Origin: Bog-877 sp050734135
Lineage (GTDB): Bacteria; Chloroflexota; Dormibacteria; Aeolococcales; Bog-877
Direction of reading: 5' to 3'
Length of the DNA: 64,000 nucleotides
Assembly: GCA_050734135.1 (NCBI GenBank)
Contig: JBOHUG010000009.1
Coordinates: forward strand, 61,288 to 125,287
Part shown: positions 52,865 through 62,033 of the stretch, piece by piece
Position numbering within the stretch: position 1 is the first letter of the stretch
How the letters are laid out: every line of letters starts with the position of its first letter
Notes under the pieces: generated by a model
Told to the model about the DNA's origin: nothing
Database searches by the model: none
What the model saw: only the letters and a program-made list of their open reading frames with translations
Position numbers and translations under genes: made by a program

Positions 52865-53743
52865 ATGCCTGAGCTACCGGAAGTAGAGGCACTGGTCCGC
52901 TATCTCGATCACCAGTCACGCCACAAGCGCCTGGCTCGGCTCGAGCTCGCCTCGTTCGCCGCCCTGAAAACGGTCAGCCCCGGCCTGCCAAGCCTCATGG
53001 AGCGAACCATCGCAGGCTGGCGTCGGAAGGGAAAGTATCTTCTGCTGGAGACCGATGGTCCCTGGCTCGTCGTACATCTGGCTCGCGGTGGGTGGATCAG
53101 GTGGTACGACGAACTCCCGGCCGCCACTGCCCGTCCTGGGCGCGCTCCGCTAGCGCTAAGGGTCGGGCTTGAGCCCGACGACAGGGAACGACCAGTTCCA
53201 GGGTTCGACATTTCCGAATTCGGCACAGAGAAGCACCTGGCACTTTGGGTGGTCGACGACCCCGGCCGGGTCGAAGGAGTCGCCAGCCTCGGGGTGGACC
53301 CTCTCGATCCCAACTTCGACTGCAGGACTTTGGCTCATCTGCTCGGAGAGAGCCGGGGCTCCATCAAGTCGGCGCTCACCACCCAGTCACTGCTGGCGGG
53401 AATCGGCAACGCCTACTCCGACGAGGTGCTCCACTCTGCCTGCCTCTCGCCCTTCAAACCGGCTGCCCGACTAACGGTGAGCTAGGTCGCCACCCTCCAC
53501 CAGGCTCTGGTCGACCGGCTCAGCGCAGCCGTGGCGGAGCGGATCGGCCATGGCGCGGCAGAGCTCAAGAGCGAGAAGCGAACCGCTCTACGGGTGCATG
53601 GCAAAACCGGCCAACCCTGCCCCGTATGCGACGACACCATCCGCGAGGTCGCTTTTGCCACCAAGTCGCTCCAGTACTGCCCCAACTGCCAGACCAGTGG
53701 CCGGCGGCTCGCTGACCGCCGTTTCTCGCGCCTTCTCAAGTAG
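52865..53743 (+). pseudogene. Fpg/Nei-family DNA glycosylase interrupted by an in-frame amber codon
   Basis: Base-excision repair enzyme for oxidised bases. The first frame from ATG 52865 starts MPELPEVEAL (catalytic Pro/Glu), has RRKGKYLLLE with the key Lys, and the H2TH region SLLAGIGNAYSDEVLHSACLSPFKPAARL. It stops at TAG 53483-53485, eight residues after SPFKPA. The same frame then continues without shift to 53743 and encodes VATLHQALVDRL and an intact zinc finger CPVC-x16-CPNC. A full protein would be 292 residues, normal for the family. The break point is where relatives often have Glu before V-A-x-L, so a GAG to TAG change is likely. It may be a pseudogene, a sequencing error or readthrough. 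Confidence 0.85.
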
Positions 53744-54287
53744 CTGCCGGAGCGATTCCTCCGCCGACCTCGGTCGCCAGGGTGAGCTGCAGAATCTCCG
53801 TGTCAGCCCAGCGACCGTGCTTGAATCCGACCTGCCGCAGCCGACCGACCGTAGCGAAACCCGCCGCCAAGTGGAGCCTGAGCGAGGCCGGTTCTCCGGA
53901 ATCTGTGATCACCGCGATCATTTGCTTCGCGCCCCTCGCTCGGGCTGCCACGATCAGTGCCTCGAGTAGCCTCCGCCCGATGCCTTGACCGGTTCGCCCT
54001 GGCAGCACATATACGGAGTCTTCCACGGTGAAGCGGTATCCGGATCTTGGGCGCCAGGGGGTGACCTGGGCATACCCAACCAATTCCTCATTTGCGATCG
54101 CGACCAGGCAGGGCAGGCCCTGCTGATCAAGGTCCACCAACTTAATCTGCCAGTCCTCTTCGCTCGGTTCTAGCAATTCGAAGGTGGCCAGCGAATCCCT
54201 CACGTATCCACCGTAGAGATCGGCCAGCGCCTGACAGTCTGCGGCAGTGGCCGCGCGACCTACTAACCGTGGCGGGGAGTGACCCAT
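53736..54287 (-). CDS. GNAT-family N-acetyltransferase (Pat/YncA-like)
   Basis: A 183-residue acetyltransferase. It has RAATAADCQALADLYGGYVRDSLATFE, ELVGYAQVTPWRPRSGYRFTVEDSVYV, the acetyl-CoA loop PGRTGQGIGRRLLEAL and AGFATVGRLRQVGFKHGRWADTEIL, closely following phosphinothricin/L-amino-acid N-acetyltransferases. Start ATG 54287; a TATAAC six bases upstream suggests a leaderless transcript. The last eight bases overlap the Fpg-frame 3' end, so the two genes converge. Confidence 0.85.
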   Translation of the reverse strand: MGHSPPRLVGRAATAADCQALADLYGGYVRDSLATFELLEPSEEDWQIKLVDLDQQGLPCLVAIANEELVGYAQVTPWRPRSGYRFTVEDSVYVLPGRTGQGIGRRLLEALIVAARARGAKQMIAVITDSGEPASLRLHLAAGFATVGRLRQVGFKHGRWADTEILQLTLATEVGGGIAPAAT

Positions 54288-54954
54288 CCCGGAGTTATAG
54301 CCTGAAGAAGCGCGGTCGATGGGGCGGGCTTGCCCGCGTTCCGACTCTCCGACTCGCAGCAGCAGTTCACTCTCGCGCACACGTCTCTCGTCCGATCCGT
54401 CAGTGGCTGCGGCCGTGGTCTTCTGCGGCGTGGCGGCCTCAGCCTTCGCCGTACAGGCAGGGCCCCTCATTACATCTCCGGCTCCATCGCGGCGCTCATC
54501 ACGGCCATCGAGCCGGGCATCGCCAGGCTGGGGGGCAGTGGTTGGATGGCAGGCAGTGACTCCGCATGCTCTCATCGGTCTCGTGGAGCTTTCGAGTGGA
54601 TCAGCGGCCCCGATCGGTGACCAGCCGCCCAAGGTGCTGCGGCGGCTCATCCCACCGCAACTCCGGCTCTCCTGACCGGTCTGAAGGCTACGGCAGGAGG
54701 CTAATTCGAATTTGCGGGATGGTCGGCCAGCTGGTCGAAAGGAGGATCCCGAGTGGTCTCTCCGGACCTGGCACACCGCGTCCCGGTTGCTGGTAGCACT
54801 TCTCCTTGGGAGCTAATCGCCGGCCCCGGCAGAGTCGAGGCTCCGCCTCAGCCTCCCTGCTATCGGGGAACCAACCGGTGTCCGCCGAGCCCAGCCGAAG
54901 ACTCCGGCCGGGGGGCGGCCCGGTTCCCGGTCACCTGCACTCCATCGGTCACTG
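54288..54954. other. Gap without a confident gene
   Basis: Holds the start region of the GNAT gene, a possible decayed fragment at 54423-54566, and otherwise no frame with family-like sequence. The minus-strand frame extending the GNAT upstream is Arg/Ser/Gly-rich and unlikely to be translated. Confidence 0.5.
54423..54566 (+). pseudogene. Possible relic of a GT20 trehalose-phosphate-synthase-like N-terminus
   Basis: One frame reads RRGGLSLRRTGRAPHYISG and then SIAALITAIEPGIARLGGSG followed by WMAGSDSA. The pattern recalls the start of trehalose-6-phosphate synthase relatives (NRGPVSxxR...GGLVTAL.P....GG.W.AA..SD). The rest of such a gene (about 420 residues) is absent. This is resemblance from memory and may be chance. 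Confidence 0.2.
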
Positions 54955-55368
54955 TCACACCACGCTCTCGGGGACGGTTCGCCGCGAGCCCTCTTTGCCG
55001 CCTTCCCCAAGTCCCCAACGCTGCACTCGGCGGGGATGGATCCGGGTGACCTCGCTGCTCACCCCGGATCCCGCTCCCCGCTGATTACGGAGCGCCTCGG
55101 CGGTGCCGCGGACCTGAACTCCCCGCACCTGCCAGGGGCTCATCGACTCCAAGTGGTCGACCACGAACGCGACCTGGGGATTGCTCTCGATGTTGCGGAA
55201 CTTCCGGCTCTCACCCAGGTTCCAGCCTCCAATCTCAATCGTCCCCGTCTCCGCGTCAACGTTGAATCCGACGGGATTGTTCTGCGGGGCGCCATCGGGC
55301 CCCACGGTGGCCAGCCGCCCGAGACGCTGCGAGCGGAGGTATTCCAGCTCAGGTCCAGTGAAGACCAT
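54955..55368 (-). CDS. PPOX-class F420-type flavin-fold protein
   Basis: A 137-residue split-barrel protein of the pyridoxamine-5'-phosphate-oxidase-like superfamily. It has YLRSQRLGRLATVGPDGAPQNNPVGFNVD, GGWNLGESRKFRNIESNPQVAFVVD and VRGVQVRGTAEAL, the pattern of PPOX-class F420-dependent enzymes. A good Shine-Dalgarno AAGGAGA lies nine bases before ATG 55368. The C-terminal 25 residues are basic and variable. The substrate is unknown. Confidence 0.82.
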   Translation of the reverse strand: MVFTGPELEYLRSQRLGRLATVGPDGAPQNNPVGFNVDAETGTIEIGGWNLGESRKFRNIESNPQVAFVVDHLESMSPWQVRGVQVRGTAEALRNQRGAGSGVSSEVTRIHPRRVQRWGLGEGGKEGSRRTVPESVV

Positions 55369-55496
55369 AGGGTCAATCTCCTTGGCGCTAGACGGGTGGG
55401 GTCGGATGACCAAAACAGAACCGGCAGCAGCCTGGATCCCTTCCCGCCGTTCTCGGGCTTGGCGGCGATGCCAGCACGTCGCAGCAACTCCCCCCG

Positions 55497-56399
55497 ATGC
55501 TCCCCTCTGAGCTATCTCGGCAAGGTAGACTTCCGATCGAGTTGAAAGCGCCGGATTTCGAGATCGGTCAAGGAGAGCACCGGCTGGCGGGCTGGCAGAC
55601 CGGCCAGGGACCGACCGTGGTGCTTCTCCACGGCGGGCCAGGGCTCTCCGACTACATGGACAGCCTGGAACCAGAGCTGGTGGACAGCTACACCGTGGTG
55701 CGGTTTCAGCAGCGTGGCCTCGCCCCCTCCGCAACTGCCGGTCCATTTGACGTTGAAACCCACATGAACGACACCCTGGCGGTGCTCGATGGACTGGGAT
55801 TGTCAGAGCCCCTGATCATTGGCCACTCCTGGGGGGGCCATCTGCTGTTGCACCTGATCACTGCCCACCCGGCCCGAGTAGCTGGAGCGGTGGTGGTCGA
55901 TCCCTTGGGCGCGGTCCCGGATGGTGGGGAGGCGGACCTGAGCCGCATCCTCGGCGAGCGAACCTCCCCCAAAACGGCAGCTCGTGCCCGGGAGCTGGAC
56001 GAACGAGCCCTGTGTGGCGAGGGCACCGCTGCCGACCAGATCGAGGGACTGGCCCTGGTCTGGCCCGGCTACTTCGCCCACCCGGCCACAGCCCCTCCCA
56101 TGCCGGACCTGGAGATCTCGGTCGCCTGCTACGCGCAGACCTTCGACTCGATCCGCCAGCACTTTGAGCGGCAAACCCTGGTCACCAACCTCCCTAACAC
56201 CAGCGTCCCGACCCGGTTTCTTCTGGGAGCGGAGAGCCCGATCCCGCCAGCGCACGGAATCGCGAGCGCGACGTTGATCCCGGGCGCGAAGGTGACCGTG
56301 GTTCCCGACTGCGGCCACATCATCTGGCTGGAGAAGCCCGGTCTTGTGCGCTTGGAGCTGGACGCCCTGCGTCACCTGGCGGTCGCCGCTCATAACTAG
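55497..56399 (+). CDS. Alpha/beta hydrolase (proline-iminopeptidase-like)
   Basis: A 300-residue hydrolase. The oxyanion motif LLHGGPG is at 43-49, FQQRGLAPS corresponds to the DQRGxGxS turn of prolyl aminopeptidases, and the nucleophile elbow is GHSWGGH with Ser111. A late acidic residue in LGAESPIPP and His in CGHIIWLEKP complete the triad. HGGPG is common to proline iminopeptidases and related esterases, so the substrate is not certain. Start ATG 55497 is tentative. Confidence 0.82.
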   Translation: MLPSELSRQGRLPIELKAPDFEIGQGEHRLAGWQTGQGPTVVLLHGGPGLSDYMDSLEPELVDSYTVVRFQQRGLAPSATAGPFDVETHMNDTLAVLDGLGLSEPLIIGHSWGGHLLLHLITAHPARVAGAVVVDPLGAVPDGGEADLSRILGERTSPKTAARARELDERALCGEGTAADQIEGLALVWPGYFAHPATAPPMPDLEISVACYAQTFDSIRQHFERQTLVTNLPNTSVPTRFLLGAESPIPPAHGIASATLIPGAKVTVVPDCGHIIWLEKPGLVRLELDALRHLAVAAHN

Positions 56400-56876
56400 C
56401 GGCCGCGGGATGCCGTTATCACTCAGCTTCCGCTCCGCCCCGCCCGGATCCAGCCAGGGCAGTTCAGATTCCGCCCGGCCCTGCTGCTTGAGGTCTACCG
56501 TCGTCGCGTGGCGCTCGGTTCAGTATCGAAATTGCCATCGGTGCAGTACCCGAACCAAACAGTAGTGTTGGTGTCAACAAGAAATACCAGTCGACCCTTC
56601 TCACTCCCGCCCGCACCGGGCTGGGGCGAACAACGTATCTCGATCCGCATCGAGGCGATCCTGTCGCATCGCGGCCACTGCGTGCTTTGGGAAAGCCGAG
56701 CTGGCGCCTAGGTTGGGTGGAGCGCCACCACTGCCGCACCTATCCCGGAACTGACTGCCTCCGCTACCTGATAGCGGGTCTCATCAGTGCGGAACGGGCT
56801 TATCAGTAAGCGACCATCCCAAAGGACAACTTCACTGCCGTATCCCGATTGGGAAGCAGCCGCGCCAGGACGGCGT
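56400..56876. other. Gap without a confident gene
   Basis: About 480 bases between the hydrolase and the small membrane protein. The frames present are short. One minus-strand frame reads GYGSEVVLWDGRLLISPF and continues for about 50 codons to 56708, but has no good start and no family resemblance that I recognise. Confidence 0.45.
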
Positions 56877-57092
56877 CTACTCGGGGCGGTACTCCCGCTT
56901 TCCCGTGGCGGAGTCGTACCAAACGCGCATCCGCTGCCCGCTGTCGGGGTCGATGAAGACCTCGTCGGTAGGCTGGGCGGCGCTGTCGCTGCCACCACTG
57001 TGCTTCCCCCCCCGGTAGCGATCCCAGCCGAGGAGGGCGATGATTATCCCCCCGATCACCACAACCAGGATTATCAACTCAACGATGCCCAT
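56877..57092 (-). CDS. Small single-TM membrane protein
   Basis: A 71-residue protein with one TM (about 2-21, IVELIILVVVIGGIIIALLG), then a hydrophilic C-terminus with DEVFIDPDSGQRMRVWYDSATGKREYRPE. The last part resembles short zinc-free tails seen in actinobacterial and Chloroflexota small proteins; I do not recognise a named family. An AGGAG Shine-Dalgarno lies six bases before ATG 57092. It follows the YbjQ gene by 26 bases and may share its operon. Confidence 0.6.
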   Translation of the reverse strand: MGIVELIILVVVIGGIIIALLGWDRYRGGKHSGGSDSAAQPTDEVFIDPDSGQRMRVWYDSATGKREYRPE

Positions 57093-57118
57093 GACGGACT
57101 CCTCTCAGCCCGGCGCGC

Positions 57119-57457
57119 TCACGACGCAGCGGGTGGCGTCAACGACTCGACGACTTGGGCCGTTCCGTAGGCAACGATCTCGCTCATACTCTTGCCCATC
57201 TCGGTTGAGTCGAATCTCATCATGGTCACCGCGTTGGCGCCCATGGCAGTGGCATTCTGCACCATGCGATCCAAAGCTTGGCGCCGCGCGTCCTCGTTGA
57301 GCTTGACATAGGATCCGATCTCACCGCCGGCCAGGCTCTTGAGTCCGGCAGCGATATTGCCACCGATGCTTCGGGACCGGACGGTGAGCCCGAATACGTG
57401 TCCAAGGGTCTTGACGACTCGAGTGTCAGGGATGTTCTCGGTAGTAGTAACGATCAT
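57119..57457 (-). CDS. YbjQ/UPF0145 family protein
   Basis: A 112-residue member of the YbjQ (DUF74) family. It reads MIVTTTENIPDTRVVKTLG, IGGNIAAGLKSLAGGEIGSY, ARRQALDRMVQNATAMGANAVTMMRFDSTEM and VAYGTAQVV, all family hallmarks; these proteins form pentamers and their role is uncertain. Start ATG 57457 fits the family beginning. It precedes the small membrane protein. Confidence 0.9.
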   Translation of the reverse strand: MIVTTTENIPDTRVVKTLGHVFGLTVRSRSIGGNIAAGLKSLAGGEIGSYVKLNEDARRQALDRMVQNATAMGANAVTMMRFDSTEMGKSMSEIVAYGTAQVVESLTPPAAS

Positions 57458-57716
57458 GGTGCCCAACTATAGCCTGTCGGATCTGGTTTCGGGCGCTCTC
57501 CTCAGGACTCGGCGGCGGCCCCACCATAATCCGGATGATCGCCACCTAGCGTCCACCGTCGCTGACGGCGTCACCACACCACCGGGGATACCGTGACGGT
57601 CTCGAAAGCGGATCATTCAGACGATTTCCGGAACCGGCCTGCAGCGCTCAGCGCCGTAGCGGCTTCGAGTTCACGGAGCCCCCCTACGCCCGCCATCACT
57701 CTCTGGAGGGGCCCTT

Positions 57717-58889
57717 TTGGAGAACGGCAGCGCCGAATCCCGGTCCTCGATGGGAGCCTTGACTGAGACGGTTTGGGGCAAATTCGCTCCCGACGCTCCG
57801 ATCACCTCCCCGCTGCTGGGCCGCTTGGAGACCGAGGTGTGCGTCGTCGGACTCGGGGGGAGCGGCCTCGCCGCGCTGTCCGAGCTGACTCGCCGGGGGG
57901 TCAAGTCCGTGGGACTGGACGCCGCCCAGATAGCGGCCGGAGCCGCCGGCCGAAACGCCGGGTTTTTACTGGCCGGACTGGCCGGGTTCCATCACGACGC
58001 GATTGCCCGTTTCGGCCACACCCGGGCTCTGGCCTGCTACCAGGCGACTCAGGTGGCGCTGGCTCAGATGGCGAGCGAGACGCCCAGCTCCATATCCGTC
58101 ACCGGAAGTCTGCGAATCGCCGCCGATGCCGCCGAACTGGTCGATTGTGAGCACCAGTTCGAGGCAATGCGAGCTGACGGATTGGCGGTCGAAGAGTGGT
58201 CGGGACTCGAAGGGGATGGCCTGCTTTTTCCCGGCGATGGGACATTGCTCCCGGTCCAGCGCTGTCGGGAGATGGCCCAGCGCTACCTCACCGGTGGGGG
58301 TCACCTGTACACGGGAACTCGCGTGCTGGAGATCGAACCGCACCGAGTGCGCTGCGCAAGCGCGGAGATCCGTTGTGAGGTAATTCTCGCCTGTGTCGAT
58401 GGCGGCCTGGAGCGACTCATCCCCAGTCTGAAGGGAGTAGTGCGAAGCGCCCGGCTGCAGATGCTGGCGACCGCCCCCTTGGCCCAGGTGGTCACCGTGA
58501 GGCCCGTGTACCGCCGCTTCGGCTACGACTACTACCAGCAATTGCCCACTCGGGAACTCGTTCTCGGGGGAGGTCGCGACCGCGGCGGCGAGAGTGAATG
58601 GACCGACAAGTCGACGACCACCCGATCGGTTCGGATCGCGCTGGCGCGGTGGGCCTCCACGCTGACCGGTGCGGAAGCGTCGATCTCCCATCGCTGGGCC
58701 GGAGTTGTCGGCTACACTCAGTCTGGACTGCCCATCGTCCGCGAGGTGGCTCCCCGCGTTTTCGCCGCCGGCGGATACTGCGGGACCGGGAACGTGGTCG
58801 GTCGGATCGCCGGTCGGGCGCTCGCGGAGTTAGCCCTCGATGGTTCGAGTCCCAGTGCGCAACTTTTCGATGGTCCTGACGGCCGGTGA
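57717..58889 (+). CDS. FAD-dependent oxidoreductase (DAO family)
   Basis: A 390-residue FAD enzyme of the D-amino-acid oxidase/glycine oxidase group. The dinucleotide-binding motif VVGLGGSGLAAL occurs at about 43-54, followed by GLDAAQIAAGAAGRNAGFL, typical of this family. The C-terminal FAD region reads GYTQSGLPIVREVAPRVFAAGGYCGTGNVVGRIAGRALAE. TTG 57717 has a GGAGGGG Shine-Dalgarno five bases before it, so it is preferred over ATG 57750. Substrate is unknown. Confidence 0.85.
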   Translation: MENGSAESRSSMGALTETVWGKFAPDAPITSPLLGRLETEVCVVGLGGSGLAALSELTRRGVKSVGLDAAQIAAGAAGRNAGFLLAGLAGFHHDAIARFGHTRALACYQATQVALAQMASETPSSISVTGSLRIAADAAELVDCEHQFEAMRADGLAVEEWSGLEGDGLLFPGDGTLLPVQRCREMAQRYLTGGGHLYTGTRVLEIEPHRVRCASAEIRCEVILACVDGGLERLIPSLKGVVRSARLQMLATAPLAQVVTVRPVYRRFGYDYYQQLPTRELVLGGGRDRGGESEWTDKSTTTRSVRIALARWASTLTGAEASISHRWAGVVGYTQSGLPIVREVAPRVFAAGGYCGTGNVVGRIAGRALAELALDGSSPSAQLFDGPDGR

Positions 58890-59816
58890 ACCCCTAGGCT
58901 GCATACGGGTTGACCGCCCCGAGATCGGCGGCGGAGAGCAAATACTCGCGAGCGATCCCCGCACGCCGCCAAAGACGGGGCAAGGAAGCTGGGTTCCGGT
59001 GCTATTCCGCGGTGCCGACGATGCGCCGCCATTCTCTGCGCGTCGCGTGGTCGGTCGATCCTACCCATAGTACCGGGATCAAGCGATGAAGCAGCGGCAA
59101 CCGTGAGCGGTTACTAGCAAAGGTGGGTTTCCGGGCGGCGTGGCGATCCAGTGGTATTGCCGGAACAGTTGCATCCCAGAATTAAGTCGTATACGGCGAG
59201 CGAAACGGGAACGGTAATGGAGATGAAGGACTCATAGTTGGGCGCTGACTGGCTCGCCATGAAGGGCAACGGGCCAGGCAGCTCGGAGTCATCGTGAGCA
59301 CCATGCCGTCGCGGCGCGAGAAACCTGCCGGCCCTACCGGCACCAACGACGCAGCCTGGAGACCGGGCCGCCCCGCCGTCATGATCATGCAGGCGTGATC
59401 GCAACCACCCTGATTGAGCCGCTTGGTACTGATTCGACCGTGACAGACCGCACGCGCGCAGGGAGGAGGCGAGTTTACTGGCAACACGGTGAGTGAGCCA
59501 CCCTCATGTGGTCACAGGGCGCGGAAGCGGCGCGCGTCACGGGAAAGGATCTTCCGAGTGGCGGACTTCTGTGCAGTCTGGACCGTGTCCGGTTCGGCCA
59601 AGTAGACATGGAGGTAGCGGCAGCGGTTGCCCAGATCCACCAGCACACCGTGGTCGTCTGTATCCGGTCAGGCGGCGGCGAGTCGTCTCGACGGGAGATC
59701 TTGAAGTACGGAGAGCGGGCAGCGTGCGCGAGATGAAGTTTTGGGCATTCGCGTTTCGGGGCTGTGGATGGGTGACGGCAACCCACGGGCCCCCGTCGAC
59801 CCCTACGCTACGACAG
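58890..59816. other. Long gap with no confident gene
   Basis: About 930 bases. A minus-strand frame at about 59517-59670 reads VDLGNRCRYLHVYLAEPDTV and continues to a stop as a plausible 44-residue peptide, but it lacks a clear family match or Shine-Dalgarno. No repeats or insertion-sequence ends are seen. The plus-strand frame of the next gene is open here but looks non-coding before 59733. Confidence 0.45.
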
Positions 59817-60686
59817 ATGGCGTTGGGATCAGGGCTCGCTCACCTCAGTGGCTATCCCTTTGAGGTGCGTTACAGCAGTGGGTCACTGGTACGCGCGCGT
59901 ATTGCTGCCGGAGTCGCCGCGGACGCTTATGTCTACTTCAGTAGCCGATTCGCGGGGCTCGAGCCCGACATCGCCGTCATCGTGGCCAACCAGGCGGACT
60001 GGAGGAGCAGTCAGCCATACGGACTTCCGTTCTTCAACGATGACGACGGTCAGATCCGACCCGGCATTGTCGTGATGCCCGCGGGAAGTCGAGGGTTCTG
60101 GAACGCAATGGGACAGGAACTCCGCGTTGCATCTCCCGGCGCTTATCCCAAAATGCTAGCGACTTACCCCGACGGCTCAGACGGTTTGGATCTGCAGCCC
60201 TTCTTCGACCTGGTCACGATCCATGAACTCGGCCACGCCTTCGAGAGGCTCGGGGATCTGAGGTTGCCGACCTTCTGGCTGGGAGAGATTTTCGCCAACC
60301 TGGCCCTTCACGCGTTCGTCGCAACGCAGCGGCCGGAAAGCCTGAACAAGCTTGAGGTGCTCTCCAGCGTGGGAGCGCAGAGCCGGCGGCTTCGAGCTCG
60401 GTGGCGCGCCCATGGTTACAGCACCCTAGAGGAGCTCGAGGCTCACTACACGGGCGGTGAGCAGCCGATGAGCCCGCTGAACTACGTCTGGTACCAGTAC
60501 CGGTGGCAGCGACTCGTGGCAAAGACGTTCGATGCTGAAGGTGAGGAGGGACTGGTTCGATTTTGGGACTGCTTTCACGCAGTCAATCGACTCAGCTCCG
60601 GCGAGCTCACGACGGCCTCCTTGGCCCGGCTGCTGAGAACCGAAGTGAGCGCGACCCTCGGTCGAGCAGTCCAAAATTGGCGTTAG
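59817..60686 (+). CDS. Putative gluzincin-type zinc metalloprotease-like protein
   Basis: A 289-residue protein with HELGH at residues 136-140 (VTIHELGHAFERLG) and a possible third ligand Glu at 157 in WLGEIFANL, 16 residues after the second His, close to the M1-type HExxH-x18-E arrangement. I see no signal peptide from ATG 59817. A longer start at ATG 59733 would add 28 residues with no clear family content. No named family is recognised, so protease activity is inferred from the zinc motif only. It stands alone. Confidence 0.6.
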   Translation: MALGSGLAHLSGYPFEVRYSSGSLVRARIAAGVAADAYVYFSSRFAGLEPDIAVIVANQADWRSSQPYGLPFFNDDDGQIRPGIVVMPAGSRGFWNAMGQELRVASPGAYPKMLATYPDGSDGLDLQPFFDLVTIHELGHAFERLGDLRLPTFWLGEIFANLALHAFVATQRPESLNKLEVLSSVGAQSRRLRARWRAHGYSTLEELEAHYTGGEQPMSPLNYVWYQYRWQRLVAKTFDAEGEEGLVRFWDCFHAVNRLSSGELTTASLARLLRTEVSATLGRAVQNWR

Positions 60687-61101
60687 CTCCTGGACTGCCG
60701 GCGCAGAGGATGCCGACACGACGATGCGGATTGAGCCCTTGAATTCAGCTCGCGACGATGCCGATCGGCTCATCGGCCCCACCTATGACTGGCATTCCAC
60801 GCTACGCCGAGCAAGGCTGATCGACGGACCCGACGTCGCGCTCCGAGCCCCAGGTGACCAACCTGCGGGTCGTCTTGGCAGGAGCAGTTCACTGCAATGA
60901 TAGGTGGGGCTCTGCGGCACTTTCGGGTGAGGCTTTGCGGTTCAATCCGACTGGCTCTATGGGCTCTCGTCAGACAGCGGATCGCTGAATTGGAGGCCTA
61001 CCGGCGATGCGTTCTCGCCACGAAGCACGTTCTAGCCGTTCCCATCCCGTGGTAGCGTGGGTGGGCATTGCTATCTCAGCTTCGAAGACAAGGAGACCAC
61101 G
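60687..61101. other. Gap without a confident gene
   Basis: About 415 bases. A 52-codon plus-strand frame from ATG 60897 (MIGGALRHFRVRLCGSIRLA and on) has no Shine-Dalgarno and no recognisable family. The DHFR-like gene's AAGGAG lies at the right end. Confidence 0.45.
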
Positions 61102-61683
61102 ATGCCCGAACTCCTCGTGGATTTCATCACTTCGCTCGATGGTTACGCGGCTGCCGAGGGTTGGCCGGGCTGGTGGGGGCTGGAAGGACCCGAGTACCTC
61201 TCTTGGTTGGGAGAGCAACCCGAAGGGAGCTACATCGTGCTGTTGGGTGCAACCACCTACCGAGTCATGTCGAGGTACGCCGCAGCGGGCGAGCGGGGCA
61301 CCGATGCCCTAGCGGGCCTGTCGAAGGTGGTCTTCTCGACCACGTTGAGCGAACCCCTTTCGTGGGCGAACACACAACTCGTCGCTCGAGACCCCGTTGA
61401 GGTCGTACGGGAGATGAAAGCTCAGGGCTCGCGGTCGATGCGGACCCTGGGAAGCATCACTTTGTGCCGCGCTCTCCTGAGCTCCGGTCTCGTGGACCGC
61501 TTTCGAGTGGTTGTCTTCCCCGTCATCACAGGAAGCACCGGTCGGGAGCGGATCTACGACGACTACCCCGATGTTGCTCTCGACATGATTGGCAGCCGCA
61601 TGTTCGACGGTCGTATCCAACTGCTTGAGTACGTACCGAAGGTTCTGAATGGGCCGCCTGGCACCAACACGGTCCCAGCCTGA
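61102..61683 (+). CDS. Dihydrofolate reductase/RibD C-terminal-like protein
   Basis: A 193-residue protein of the RibD_C/DHFR-like family common in Actinobacteria. It reads LLVDFITSLDGYAAAEGWPGWWG, IVLLGATTYRVMSRYA, KVVFSTTLSEPLSWANTQL, and SRSMRTLGSITLCRALLSSGLVDRFRVVVFPVITGSTGRERIYDD. A Shine-Dalgarno AAGGAG is six bases before ATG 61102. NADPH-dependent reduction is the family expectation; the substrate is unknown. Confidence 0.85.
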   Translation: MPELLVDFITSLDGYAAAEGWPGWWGLEGPEYLSWLGEQPEGSYIVLLGATTYRVMSRYAAAGERGTDALAGLSKVVFSTTLSEPLSWANTQLVARDPVEVVREMKAQGSRSMRTLGSITLCRALLSSGLVDRFRVVVFPVITGSTGRERIYDDYPDVALDMIGSRMFDGRIQLLEYVPKVLNGPPGTNTVPA

Positions 61684-62033
61684 CGGACAAGCAGCGCTGG
61701 GGAGAATCGATTAAGACGTCATCGATCGTCGCCGTGGCGCCCTGAGATTGCGGATGGCGAGCCTGAACGTTGCCCTGTCAGGAAATGTTCCCCGAAATGA
61801 CCTGTCGCAATGCGTACGCGGGGTTGTTGCCAGGTTCAATTTGCCTCCCCCGCCGGCTTCGGCCGACCGGCCCAAAACCGGCCGCTCGGGGAGGCTTGTA
61901 CACGCCGAGAGCGTCAAACTGTACACGGCCACGGCCGATCTCAGCCTGAGATCGGGTCAGCGCCGGCTGGGACGGCGAATAGTGGATTTGGGCGACCCTC
62001 CCTTCGGCATCCGCCCCCGAGCCGGGTCGCCGC
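61684..62033. other. Gap with no gene seen
   Basis: About 350 bases between the convergent DHFR-like gene and the cytochrome-molybdopterin fusion. It contains a CCGGCC direct repeat (61867-61886 region) but no clear intrinsic terminator, since no U tract follows. Confidence 0.45.

Noticed and set aside
58842..58853. GGTTCGAGTCCC, a tRNA T-loop-like string
   Set aside because: It lies inside the FAD oxidoreductase coding region and the flanking bases do not pair to form a T arm.
59475..59786. Minus-strand frames suggesting a transposase or toxin remnant
   Set aside because: A 44-residue peptide reads plausibly, but no transposase motif, terminal inverted repeats or target duplication could be seen.
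60897..61055. 52-codon plus-strand frame in the gap before the DHFR-like gene
   Set aside because: No Shine-Dalgarno, no hydrophobic or conserved pattern, and the length is within chance for this GC content.
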